Positions 10,636-21,110 of a stretch of 64,000 bases of DNA are shown here, in pieces; positions within the stretch are counted from its first letter, which is position 1; every line of letters begins with the position of its first letter. Both the position numbers and the translations under genes were made by a program. The notes beneath the pieces were generated by a model, which had not been told where the DNA came from, searched no databases, and saw nothing but the letters and a program-made list of their open reading frames with translations. The stretch comes from Perognathus longimembris pacificus (taxonomy: Eukaryota; Chordata; Mammalia; Rodentia; Heteromyidae), in the NCBI RefSeq assembly GCF_023159225.1, contig NC_063166.1, positions 78,703,785-78,767,784 of the forward strand. The letters run 5' to 3'.

Positions 10636-11544
10636 TGGGAGTTGGGCACGCCCGCTGGGGCGGAGGAAGCTGCCCCGCGGGGGGTCCCTCTTTCCTCCTC
10701 CCGCGGGTGTTTCCGACACGCTTGTCCTGTGCGGGAGTGGGCACCGAGGACGCTCCGCGCCGACACAACGCCCTGCCCTCGCGGAGCCTGCATCCCCCGG
10801 CCCCGGGCCGAAGCGCCGGACGGTAGCGGCTGCCCAGCTCTGCTTCCCGCGGCCCCGGCTGACCCGGGCCCCGGAGCTCCGGCGAGCCGCGCGCCGCGCG
10901 GGGCCGCGGTCCCGGGCGCGCACCCTGCGGCTGGACCGCCTGCGGCGGGGGCCCCGCGGAGCTGAGCCCCGGGCTCACCCCTGGCACCGGCCTCCTCCCC
11001 ATTCCGCACGCCAAGCACGGCGCAGGCGTCCTTACCAGGGAGACGCAGCTGACATTATTGTGATTCTTCCTTGCGCTGCTCTCGGGGGAAGAAAATACTT
11101 GGAGCCGCGGGCGTGTGCGTAAAGAGCCGAGTGGCAACCTTGACAGCCCAACAGGTTTTATTTGGGAGGAAAACCTGGGAAGGGCAACCAAGTCTCCTTC
11201 AGCCCCGCTGCAGAAAAAGTGGCGCCCCACCTTTCATCCCGGCGCCCCTTTAAATATGAGGCAGGAACAGTGAAGTCAGGCGGGGTTGAGGTGTAGGGGG
11301 TGGGGGGGGGGGCAGCCTTGTTTTGACTGAGGAGTTTGAAGGTTTCCACCACAGCGTCTGTGTGCAGGGCCAGACCCGGCCTTGGTCTCAGGCTCTGTTT
11401 TCCAAAACTGCTGGGTGCGTTTGTTTAGGGGGAAGGGAGATGATTCAGCCATTGGGCAGGCAGCCAGGACAGTTCTGACAGGGCTGCCAGGGAGAAAGGT
11501 GAGTGCTTTCAGTATAACTTATTTCCCATCAACTAGGGCTGGAA

Positions 11545-11940
11545 ATGAACTATACAACTTGTGGTTGGGGATGGGAGGGAAAAACTGAGAAGGAAAGGAA
11601 TGGGTGACTTTGTCCAAACAGAAATATACTCACTACTTGACTTACGTGACTCTAACCTCTGTGTACACCACTCTTATAATCACTATTTTTTTTTTTTTTG
11701 GCCAGTCGTGGGCCTTGGACTCAGGGCCTGAGCACTGTCCCTGGCTTCTTCCCGCTCAAGGCTAGCACTCTGCCACTTGAGCCACAGCGCCGCTTCTGGC
11801 CGTTTTCTGTATATGTGGTGCTGGGGAATCGAACCTAGGGCCTCGTGTATCCAAGGCAGGCACTCTTGCCACTAGGCTATATCCCCAGCCCCTATAATCA
11901 CTATTTTTAATAACAATAAAGTAAATTAATAATAAAAGGG
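11545..11940. mobile_element. LINE-like 3' end (+) interrupted by SINE-I (-)
   Basis: The LINE-like block runs about 11,545-11,690 and resumes after 11,893. A minus SINE-I lies inside, flanked by the duplication TATAATCACTATTTTT (11,675-11,690 and 11,893-11,908). Confidence 0.7.
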
Positions 11941-12059
11941 TAGATAGAGGGAGAGAGATGGAGGACATAAGTTTGATTAGGGTACATTGTATGAAAATGA
12001 CACTGAAATCTTGTATAATTAATATATGCTAATGAAAATCTTTTAAAGGTTAAAAATAA

Positions 12060-12470
12060 AAACAAGCAGGGTCTCTATCTTTTCTTGGGCTGGTTTCAAA
12101 CTTGAAATACTTTCAACCTCCAAAGTGGATGGGATTACCACCAAACCCAGCTGATATTTTCTTCTTTCCTCTCTTTGCTGGGACTAAGATTTGAACTGAG
12201 GGTCTCAGCCCTCATGAGATGCGCGGATGACTGGTGTGTGTGCCAGTCCTGGGGCTTGAATTCAGGGCCTGGGTGCTGTCTCAGCTTTTTTGCTCAAGGC
12301 TAGCACTCCACCACTTGAGCCACAGCTCCATTTCTGGCTTTTTTGGTGCTTACCTGGATATAAAAAATCTCACAAACTTTCCTGCCTGGTCTGTCCTTGA
12401 ACTGTGATCGTCACATCTCAGGTTCCTGAGTGACTAGGATTATTACAGGCGTGATCCACCAGATAACTCG
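12060..12470 (-). mobile_element. Old B1-like fragment and SINE-II
   Basis: About 12,060-12,155 is a diverged B1-like segment. About 12,242-12,465 is a minus SINE-II. Confidence 0.65.
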
Positions 12471-13046
12471 TCACTTCTAACTTGGAAATAAAAGGAAAAA
12501 AATACTTGACCCCCCCCAAAGCCTTCATATTATTTAACATTCCCTAAAAAGCAAAATTTTGGGAACCAAAGAGACCAAGGAGACAGGCAGGGTGGTGCAC
12601 ACTTGTAGTCATAGCTGGAACCGGTCCTTGTGTTCCACAGTGGAGGTCAGGTAAGACCTGAATGCCCTGAAAGGTGACAGTGACAGGTGCTTCTTAGGAG
12701 AGAATAATTTTTGTCTTGTTTTGCATTTTTGTCCAAGATTAGAATTCCAACTTTTGATTGGATGCTTTTGCTCATTGGCTGCTGCTCTTCCCCTAAACCA
12801 GGCCTCCACCTCCAGGAGGATGAATACATTTTCACCAGACAGAAGGCAGGTCAGGTCACCTCTACGGTGACTTCTGTTATGACCAGTTTTATTGAAGTGA
12901 AGGAGCTTAGAGCACCTTAAATGGAAGGGTTTATATTTGACCTCTAGAGCATGATATACTGGCCTGGGTAGGTAAGAGAAAGATAAACTTTGAGGAACTG
13001 TCCCCTAGACCTACTTTAAGCTGAATGTAGACTATGAATCCTTAGA

Positions 13047-13049
<3 letters not shown>

Positions 13050-13081
<32 letters not shown>
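13050..13081. repeat. (TG)n microsatellite
   Basis: Sixteen uninterrupted TG units. Confidence 0.95.
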
Positions 13082-13084
<3 letters not shown>

Positions 13085-13309
13085 CAGAAATCCCACCTGT
13101 GACATTCATGACCTCTCTAGGCCACCTCCGTGGCCTGGGAAGTTTAATTATAGAGTTCTTTCTCTGAGACCTTATGATCTCACCCTTCACTTAGGTTCCC
13201 ATTGCATTTTCCCATCACTTACGTCTAGCTGCCACCTATCACAAGCTACTTAGGCGGCTGAAATCTGGAGGACTGTGAATTGAGGCCAGCCCTGGACTAA
13301 AAACAAAAC

Positions 13310-13791
13310 AAAAACATCATGAGATCCCATCCCAACCAATAGAAAGCTAGGTGTGGTGGTTTACACCTGCTATCCTAGCTGCACGGAGAGCATAAATAGG
13401 AGGATCACAATTCAGGCCAGCACCAAGAAATGCAAGGAAGCGGTGACTGAGTTATGTGAGGCTACATGGAAGTTTGGGGATGCAGCTAAAGCGATAGTTT
13501 GAAGGGAAAGTTGTAACATTAAATGATTATATGAAAGCCGGGCATGGGTGGCTCATGCCTATAATCCTTATTTAAAAGAGAGAGAAAGGGCTGGGAATAT
13601 GGCCTAGTGGTAGAGTGCTTGCCTCGTACACATGAAGCCCTGGGTTCGATTCTCCAGTACCACATATATAGAAAATGACCAGAAGTGGCGCTGTGGCTCA
13701 AGTGGCAGAGTGCTAGCCTTGAGCAAAAGGAAGCCAGGGATGGTGCTCAGGCCCTGAGTCCAAGGCCCAGGACTGGCAAAAATAAATAAAT

Positions 13792-13822
<31 letters not shown>

Positions 13823-13825
13823 GTT
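13310..13825 (+). mobile_element. Old B1-like SINE, SINE-I and GA repeat
   Basis: About 13,340-13,460 is an old B1-like element. About 13,535-13,570 is a SINE-II head fragment. About 13,590-13,795 is a full SINE-I, whose AATA-rich tail runs into a (GA)n tract (13,797-13,822). Confidence 0.75.
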
Positions 13826-13936
13826 TCAGGCCCTGTGGGACCAAGAGGAGAGTCTACCATCTAAAGGGTTTGTCCAGAGCTAGGAGGTGACCTTATCCAA
13901 AGAAGTGAATTCTTTGATGCTGAGAGCAGAATGGAA

Positions 13937-14310
13937 GGGCGGCTCACACCTGTCATCCTAGCTACTCTGGAGGCTGAGATCTGAGGATCACAGTTTGAAG
14001 CCAGCCAGGGCAGGAAAGTCTGTCAGACTCTGATCTCCAATTCACCAGAAAACCAAAAGTGGAGCTGTGGCTCAAAGTGGTAGAGCGCTAGCCTTGAGTG
14101 AAAAGAACTCAGGGACAGCGTCTAATTCAAGGCCCACAACTTGCCTGAGTATGAAAGTACATGAGAGTCTTATCTCTAATTAGCTACCAGAAATCTGGAA
14201 GTGGCACTGTGGCCCAAAGTGGTAGAGAGCTAGCTAGCCTTGAGTAGAAGTGCTCAGGGACAGTGCCCGGGCCCTGAGTTCAAGCCCCAGGACCCATGAG
14301 ATCCATGGCC
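13937..14310 (+). mobile_element. SINE-II copy plus partial second copy
   Basis: About 13,937-14,140 is a SINE-II. About 14,140-14,310 repeats the second half, starting within the head, and looks like a partial tandem or truncated insertion. Confidence 0.7.
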
Positions 14311-14608
14311 AACAACAACAAAAAGAATCCCTGGAGAGATCACCACAGACCCAGGCATGCAGGGAGAGGAAGGTCCAAGGTCCATTGCAAGTGCCCCCCC
14401 GGGGGTCAAAGTACCACATGAGGAGGCCTGTTCCTCCCCTACCTCCACTGCCTCCTCCCTGGAGGAGCAGACGCAGCTTCCAGTGGTGGCTGGCCTACAA
14501 GGACACTGAGATGTCCACTGTCTCCTTTTTCCCCTCAGATATGCAGATCCAGCCCACCCTAAGGAACAGAAAAGAGGTGATTCAACCTACAGAAAGCATG
14601 AAACTTGG

Positions 14609-14805
14609 CTGGGGATATGGCCTAGTGACAAGAGTGCTTGCCTTGTATATATGAGGCCCTGGGTTCAATTCCCCAACACCACATATGCAGAAAATGGCCA
14701 GAAGTGGCACTGTGGCTCAAGTGGCAGAGTGCTAGCAAAAAGAAGCCAGGGACAGTGCTCAGGCCCTGAGTTCAAGCCCCAGGACTGGCCAAAAAAAAAA
14801 AAAAG
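14609..14805 (+). mobile_element. SINE-I copy
   Basis: Near-full element with a small deletion in the right module and a poly-A tail ending near 14,804. Confidence 0.85.
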
Positions 14806-14920
14806 AAAATGTGAAACTTTTGACTCTCGCTACAATAAATCAAATACAATCACCAATATCCCTCCCTTTGTGACTCACAATTTCATATGGTTCAGGTTTG
14901 TGCGCAAGAGTGGACTTTTG

Positions 14921-15255
14921 GGACCCGGAACGTGGCTCGGGTAGAGTGCTCACCTAACATGCATGAAGGTCTAGGTTCAATTCCTCAGCACCACACAAAC
15001 AGAAAAAGCAGGGGGAGAAGGGAAGTGGGGAATGAGGAAGGAGGTAACAAACAGGACAAGAAATGTATCCAATGCCTAAAGTATGAAACTGTAACCTCTC
15101 TGTACATCAGTTTGACAATTAAAAAAAAAAAAAACAGAAAAAGCTGGAAGTGGCGCTGTGGCTCAAGTGGCAGAGTGTTGGCCTTGAGCAAAAGTAGCCC
15201 AGGGACAGTGCCTAGGCCCTGAGTTCAAGCCCCAGGACTGGCAAAAAACAAAAAA
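14921..15255 (+). mobile_element. SINE-I split by a LINE-like 3'-end insertion
   Basis: The ID head (14,921-15,009) and the right module (15,132-15,255) of one SINE-I are separated by a 122-bp insert (15,010-15,131) with a poly-A end. The insert is flanked by the 13-bp duplication AAACAGAAAAAGC (14,997-15,009 and 15,132-15,144). The insert belongs to the family seen at 3,140-3,475. Confidence 0.8.
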
Positions 15256-15334
15256 AGTGAACTTTTTATCACTGTCGAACTTAAAAGACTGGGGAGTCTG
15301 ATGGAAAGAATTGTATTACCTGTAGTAACAAAAA

Positions 15335-16075
15335 GAACCATGGAACCAGGTACTTGTGGCTCACGCCTGTAATCCTATCCACACGGGAGGCTGAGATCTG
15401 AGGATCAGGGTTTGGAGTCAGCTGGGACAAGAAGATCCATGAGACTCCCATCTCGGATGAACTGCCAGAAAACCAGAAGTGGCGTTGGGGCTCAAACTTA
15501 TAGAGTGCTTGCCTTGAGCAAAAATTGCTCCAGGATCATGCCCAGGCACCAAGTTCAAACCCCACACTGACCAAAGAAAAGAACCATGGAACTTGCCCCA
15601 CACATTCTTCAAGGGTGCGGGGCACTGACTTCACAGTGACAAACTGAACTTGAACAGAACGAAGAATAAACTTGTCATCCAAGAATAAAATGGTTTTCGG
15701 CCCACACCCTGTGGGGCCCATCTGTTCAGCAAACTGGCTACACTTAGTCTTCTGGGTACTTATCACCAGTTGAGCCACAGAAAAGTTCTGAAAGAATGGA
15801 ACCTGATGTTAAAACAAAAACATCAGAGGTATGTGCTTGTGGGTCTTACCTGCAATCCTAGTTCTTCAGAAGGCTGGGATCTGAGGATCATGGTTTGAAG
15901 CCTAGCCATGCAGGAAAGCCCTTGAGACACGTAGGTCCAACTTAAACACCAGAACTCCATAGGAGAGTGTGGCTCAAGTGCTAGAATGCTAGCCTTGGGC
16001 ACAAAAGCTCAGGGACAGTGCCCACCCAACTGAGTTTGAACCCCAGGACCAGCACCAAACGAACAAACAAAAAAC
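15335..16075 (+). mobile_element. Two SINE-II copies
   Basis: About 15,335-15,590 and 15,826-16,070, each with B1-like head and right module. Confidence 0.75.
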
Positions 16076-16329
16076 AGGTAACTACGTTCTTGTTTTTGTT
16101 TTTCTTGTTGACATCTTTACAATTTCATCTTGGGCTCCGATGCAGAGAAATTCTGCATTACACTCACTGGCTCAGGCTCTGTCCTGTCCTAGGCTAGCTC
16201 TCCCATACTTTCTGGTTTCCATTAGCTTTTGTTTTTGTACAGATACTGAGGCTTGAACTCAGGGCTCTACAGCTTTGAACTGCACTCTTTCTTCATTTTT
16301 TTGTTTGTTTGGTTTTGGGGGTGTTTTAT

Positions 16330-16840
16330 CTTATTGTTTTTGTTTTTTGCCAGTCCTGAGGCTTGAAGCCTGGATCTGGCATCATCCCTAGATTCTTTTG
16401 TTCAAGGCTCGCATTCCTTACCTTTTGGTCAAGACTGGTCCTCCACCAGTTGAGCTACAACTCTATTTATGGCTTTTTTGCTGGTTAGTTAGGGATAATT
16501 CTTTCTTTCTTTTTTTTTTTTTTTTTTTTTTTTGGCCAGTCCTGGGGCTTGGACTCAGGGCCTGAGCACTGTCCCTGGCTTCCTTTTGCTCAAGGCCAGC
16601 ACTCTGCCACTGAGCCACAGTGCCACTTCTGGCTATTTTCTGTATATGTGGTGCTGGGGAATCGAACCCAGGGCTTCATGTATATGAGGCAGGCACTCTT
16701 GCCACTAGGCCATATCCCCAGCCCCTGGAGATAAGAGTTTCAAGGACTTTACTGCTTAGGCTGGCTTTGAACCATGGTCCTCAGATGTCAGCCTCCTGAG
16801 TAGCTAGGGTTACAGGTGTGAGCTACCAGTGTCTGGCTTC
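16330..16840 (-). mobile_element. SINE-II with nested SINE-I
   Basis: The outer minus SINE-II occupies about 16,340-16,500 and 16,724-16,835. A minus SINE-I with a long poly-T start (about 16,505-16,724) is inserted in its middle. Confidence 0.75.
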
Positions 16841-16969
16841 CACAGATTCCCCTGCTTGTTTTCTTCCCGAGAAAGAGGCACAGAGGACACATATATGATG
16901 TCTTGCTCATCTGAAGGGGCTCTTCTTGCCTCAGCTTCATAGATGATTGGCCTTTGCCTAATGCCCATG

Positions 16970-17150
16970 ACTCATTTTACATCCAGTGCTGGGGACCAAA
17001 CCCAGGGGCTTATGCACACCAGGCAAGCACTCAGCACTGAAATACACCCAGCCCAGATAGAACCCCATTTTGTAAGAAATTGAGGTGCAAGGAGGTTAAG
17101 GAACCTGCTCAAGGCCATACAGGTCTGAGACCTCAGAACCAGCAGAGGCA
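16970..17150. mobile_element. ID fragment and MIR
   Basis: About 16,970-17,055 is a diverged minus ID element. About 17,065-17,150 shows the MIR-type run TGAGGTGCAAGGAGGTTAAG. Confidence 0.55.
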
Positions 17151-17383
17151 GGTCATAGGGTGAACAAAGAAAGCCCAGCTGTTAGAGGATACAGGAGCCG
17201 GAGACACGTGGTCAGGATAGCTCTGAGAAAATGATCCAATTCCAAAGTTGAGAGCTGCACAAGAGGATGTGGACAATGGCTGAGAGAGCTAGAAAGAGCT
17301 TATGGAGCAGAGGGGCCACAGAAGCCACCACCAGTCACCCCCAGACTTCAGTTATGCAAAGCAGATTATCTTCTCTGTTGTTA

Positions 17384-17932
17384 AAGCCACTGTTGTAGCC
17401 AGGCACTGGTGGCTCATGCTTGTCATCCTTGCTACTCAGGAGGCTGAGGTCTTGAGGATTGTGTCCAACCCACCAGCCCAGGCGGGGAAGTCTGTGAGAC
17501 TCTAATCTCCAATTAATTACCAAAAAGCTGCAAGTGGAGCTGTGGGACAAATGGTAGAGCCCCGGTCTTGAGGAAAAAATGCCGAGGGACAGCATCCAGG
17601 CCTCGAGTTCAAGCCCCAGTATCAGCACCAAAAAAAAAAAAGCCACTGTTGTCAAAAATTGTGCATTGGGGGCTAGGAATGTGGCTTAGCGGTAGAGTGC
17701 TTGCCTAGCATGCACGAAGCCCTGGGTTCGATTCCTCAGCATCACATACACAAGCCAGATGTGGTGCTGTGGCTCAAGTGGTAGAGTGCTAGCCTTGAGC
17801 AAAAAGAAGCCAGGGATAGTGCTCAGGCCCTGCCTGAGTCCAAACCCCAGGACTGGCAAAAAAAAAAAAAAAAAAAAAAACCCAAAACCAAAAAGCAAAA
17901 AACAACGACAGCAACAAGAAAATTGTGCATTG
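17384..17932 (+). mobile_element. SINE-II then SINE-I, each with target-site duplication
   Basis: A SINE-II at about 17,398-17,640 is flanked by AAAGCCACTGTTGT-like repeats. A SINE-I at about 17,668-17,900 is flanked by AAAATTGTGCATTG repeats (about 17,655-17,668 and 17,919-17,932). Confidence 0.82.
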
Positions 17933-17934
17933 TC

Positions 17935-18230
17935 CCTTCTATGCTGGATGGAATGTTTCCCCCAAATTTCTATGTTGTAATCCCGGCTCATGTGATATGT
18001 GAAGAGAAGAGGCATGTGGGAGGTAGCTGGGTAATAACGGTGGAGTCCTCATGGATGAGGTGAGGACCTAACAGGGGAGGCCCAGGACTCCCTGCCTTCT
18101 CCCCAGGGAAGACACAGACAGAGAGATCACAGGTGTCTAGGAACCAGGAAGTGCCTCTCCGGACCTGGAGGCTTCGGCACCATGAGGAATAGAGCCTGAC
18201 CGTGGAGGAAAGGGGACACCACCGCGGGTG
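17935..18230 (+). mobile_element. Ancient LTR remnant (MaLR/MLT-like)
   Basis: The order of short blocks resembles MLT/MaLR solo LTRs: a TGGAATGTTTCCCCC-type start, then a TGGGAGGTAGCTGGGTAATA-like block, a GTGGAGTCCTCATGGATGAG-like block and an AGGAACCAGGAAGTG-like block. No coding part is present. Family placement is from memory. Confidence 0.4.
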
Positions 18231-18289
18231 AATTACGCTTCACATCTTTTGTCCAGAAACCACCTGTATCACTTTTGTGCGTATGTGTG

Positions 18290-18525
18290 TTGGTTTTGGC
18301 TAGTACCGGGGCTTGAGCCTAATTAGAGCCTGGGTACTGTCCCTTAGCTTTTATTCTCAAGGCCAATGCCCTACCACTTGAGCCACAGCTCCACTTCCAG
18401 CTTCTTTAGAGTGGTTCACCAGAGAGGAGTCTCGTAGACTTTCTTCTCTTGGGCTAGCTTTGACTGTGCTCCTTAGGTCTCAGCCTCCCGAGAAGCTAGG
18501 ATGACAGGTGGGAGCCACCCATTCA
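18290..18525 (-). mobile_element. SINE-II copy
   Basis: Minus orientation, with TGAGCCACAGCTCCACTTC-type right module and B1-like head. Confidence 0.75.
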
Positions 18526-18772
18526 TCGAAAGCTGTCCTTCTGAGTCATGGGAATGGGTGACTCTCAGGGTTAGGGAGAGGAGGAGCAAAGGAGAGGGTG
18601 ATGTACCTCTAAGAACTTGGAACAAAGTGTCATCAGTAAATCACTGTGGACTCGGGTGAAGAGTATGTTCATAAGTTGATCCTGAAAAGAAACTTTGGAT
18701 ATTGAAGCCACACCAGGGAGGTGCATTTTTTACCACAGCCCAGCAAAGGACAGTGTCTCAGGGCTTCAGGGT

Positions 18773-18792
18773 GTGCGTGCGTGCGTGCGTGC
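18773..18792. repeat. (GTGC)n microsatellite
   Basis: Five tandem GTGC-type units. Confidence 0.9.
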
Positions 18793-19036
18793 AATGCCAG
18801 CCACACAGGGCCCTAGGGGGCTGGAGCACGCAGAAGAAAGGCAGCAGGTTGCTGGCTGGGGGCGGGAATTTAAGACATTTTTGGTTGTCACAGCGGGTGA
18901 GGGGGCTGCCACTGACATCTAGTGGGCAGAGGCCAGGGACGCTGCCAAACATCTTGCCACACGCAGGACGGTCCCCACCAGTCCCAAATGCCAACATGGC
19001 TAAGACTGACAAATTCTTGGAGTCCTGATTCAGCCT

Positions 19037-19420
19037 CAGGCCTTGATTTTTTTTTTTTTGCCAGTCCTGAGGCTTGAACTCAGGGCCGGAGCACTGTCCC
19101 TGAGCTTCTTTTGCTCAAGGCTAGCGCTCTACCACTTGAGCCACAGCATCACTTCTGGCTTTTCCTGTTTATGTGGTGCTGAGGAATCAACCCAGAGCTT
19201 CATGCATGCTAGGCAAGCACTCTACCACTAAGCTATATTCCCAGCCCCAGGCCTTGATTTTATGAGGAAAAAAAAAAAGGCAGAATTGGAGCACTGTGTT
19301 GGAGCTGTGGCTCAAGTTGTAGGCTGCTAGCCTTAAGAGAGAGAAAAAAGCTCAGAGATAGCACTGAGGTCCTAAGTTCAAGCCACAGGATCGGCACCGA
19401 AAAGAAAAAAAGTCTAGAAA
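19037..19420. mobile_element. SINE-I (-) with duplication, then right-module fragment (+)
   Basis: The minus SINE-I at about 19,050-19,246 is flanked by CAGGCCTTGATTTT on both sides. About 19,290-19,410 (+) is a right module only. Confidence 0.8.
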
Positions 19421-19589
19421 TACCACTGCAGTGTTGCAGTGTTGCCTGCTCTTCATTCACGTCTCTGTGAGTAAAGCCGGGTATGAAACTCACCCCCACT
19501 AGAGACATCAGGTAAAACCATCTGAGATTATTGTCAAGAAAGGACACACAGGTGAGGAGGTAGAGCTATCACAACATCCTTCACCTTTG

Positions 19590-19980
19590 GTAGGTGGTTA
19601 AAAATTAACAACCCCTGTGGAAAACAAATCAGAGATTGCCAGAAAGCTATTATCTAGAACTCTCACGTGATCAGTTCCTCTCCTAGGTATAGGCAACCAC
19701 AACTTTATTCAACCTTGAGGAAGTTCTGAGATATCTACAACACAGAAGGATCTTGGAAACATTATGCTGCATGAAGCAAGCCAGCCTCCAAAGGATATTG
19801 AGTTCTCAAAGGAAATATTAATTTATAGGCACAGGAAATAGATTAGAGCTGTTGCTCAAGGGTTGCAGTTTCTCTTTGGGCGATGGATCAGTTTTGGAAA
19901 CACTGGTGAAGTTTGCACGTCTTGAATATACTTAATGGACGTACATCTGTACCTTAAGATGAATAGAATAAAAAACAACA
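19590..19980 (+). mobile_element. Ancient L1 3' fragment
   Basis: Contains L1 3'-region hallmarks such as CTTGGAAACATTATGCTGCA followed by AAGCAAGCCAG, and ends in an A-rich tract. Confidence 0.55.
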
Positions 19981-20139
19981 ACAACAAGGAAACGCACTTC
20001 ATGCCACACACTGGCTTTGGGAAGCAGAAAATGCTCATTTGAAAGGGAAGGGTAGGGAGTGGGGTGACTTCATACAGCACGTAGGTGGTCTAGGATTTCT
20101 ACAAACAAATGAGAGGTAAGCTGAGGGCTTTCCCGAGAA

Positions 20140-20330
20140 CCCGAAGCCTCCTGGCCTGGGTTACACTCTTGGCTCTGTTCTTAGTCAGCTGTGTGACTTG
20201 GGAGCCTCTTTCCATCGCAGTCTCCTTAGCTCTAAAATGGCAAAAGCAATGTTACCTCCCCTTGGAGGGGGCTGTAAGGGTTAGATTAGTAGATCTATGT
20301 GTTTTGATCATTACTGACACATATTGTTAA
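20140..20330 (+). mobile_element. MIR
   Basis: Carries the MIR core pattern: CAGCTGTGTGACTTGGGAGC, then TCTCCTTAGCTCTAAAATGG, then a GGGCTGTAAGGGTTAGATTA-like block. Confidence 0.7.
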
Positions 20331-20499
20331 ATAAGTGCTCATTATTTCTTCTCTTTCTTGTAAAAATAACTCACTGTGGAGGGGAAAAAAATCTAAGAAA
20401 ATAAAAATCACGATTCTGCCACCCAGGTGCTCTGTCTAAATTTTTGGCTCACAAATATGTACTGTCCCGTTATCATCACGGCGGCTGTTCAGCCTTTTT

Positions 20500-20735
20500 C
20501 TTTCTTTGGTTGGTCCTGGGCTGGATGGAACTCAGGGCCGGGACGCTGGCCCCGAGCGCTTTGGGCTCCAGGTGGGCGCTCTACCATCCGAACCACGGCG
20601 CCGCTCCCGGCCTTTCCTGACTCGTTTGTATCAGAGGTAAGATTCTCTCGGGGACGTCCCTGCCCAGGCTGGCTTTGAACCACGATCCTCCCGGCCGAGT
20701 AGCTAGGACGACGGGCGCGAGCCGCCGGCTGCAGG
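20500..20735 (-). mobile_element. CpG-rich SINE-II upstream of DDX27
   Basis: A full minus SINE-II in which many normally TpG/CpA or neutral positions are C/G (for example CCACGGCGCCGCTCCCGG). It abuts the DDX27 promoter island. Confidence 0.75.
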
Positions 20736-20789
20736 TTTCTTTAGACTTTTTCTAAACACTGCTTTCTAAAACAATGGAATTTCCTTATT

Positions 20790-21110
20790 AAGCTGTAGCC
20801 CCGCCCCTTGGGTTTCGTCATCGAAGCCACGCCCCCACCCCCGCATGCGCACTCTAGGAGCTGTGGTAGTGGAGCCTGGGCGGCGCTTCCTCGAGCGGAA
20901 GTGAAGGGTGACGCATGCGCACGGAGGAGGTAGCGGGCAGGGAAGGGGCGGGCTGTGCGGCGAGCTGCGCTCACTTCCGGAAGTGGTGGTTGTTCAGCAT
21001 GCTGGCGGACTTGGGACTGATCGGGACCATCGGCGACGATGACGAGGTGCCGGTGGAGCCCGAGTCCGACTCCGGAGACGACGAGGAGGAGGTGTGGGCC
21101 GCGGGGGTGG
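20790..21110 (+). promoter_or_regulatory. DDX27: DDX27 promoter and 5' UTR
   Basis: TATA-less CpG-rich promoter. Visible sites are two NRF1-type palindromes CGCATGCGCA (20,842-20,851 and 20,912-20,921), an ETS box GCGGAAGTG (20,895-20,903), a GC box near 20,946 and a palindromic double ETS site CACTTCCGGAAGTGG (20,972-20,986) only 13 bp before the chosen start codon. This is a typical layout for a ribosome-biogenesis gene. The TSS cannot be placed exactly; GC-rich sequence continues into intron 1 to about 21,760. Confidence 0.7.
20999..21091 (+). CDS. DDX27: DDX27 coding exon 1 (aa 1-31)
   Basis: Starts at ATG 20,999 (context TCAGCATGC) and ends in an acidic stretch before donor GTGTGG; phase 0. 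Confidence 0.92.

Larger units (their letters stand above)
9430..11060 (-). promoter_or_regulatory. STAU1: CpG-island promoter (STAU1)
   Basis: Dense CpG and GC content begins abruptly near 9.43 kb and ends near 11.06 kb, with no interspersed repeats inside. There is no TATA box near the presumed start. The island contains an ETS-like box near 10,440 and a ZNF143-type box near 10,620. Long open frames across this island on both strands (up to about 380 codons) result from stop-poor GC-rich sequence and are not genes. Confidence 0.7.
11061..20790. other. STAU1-DDX27 intergenic region
   Basis: No coding exon, RNA gene or long conserved ORF is visible. About half is SINE; the rest contains LINE-like 3' ends, MIR, old L1, an LTR remnant and microsatellites. 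These are listed separately. Confidence 0.7.

Noticed and set aside
9769..11230. Long open frames (284-384 codons) on both strands of the STAU1 island
   Set aside because: Ala/Pro/Gly/Arg-rich translations in all frames follow from GC-rich DNA with few stops; no domain, no splice logic, and they overlap each other.
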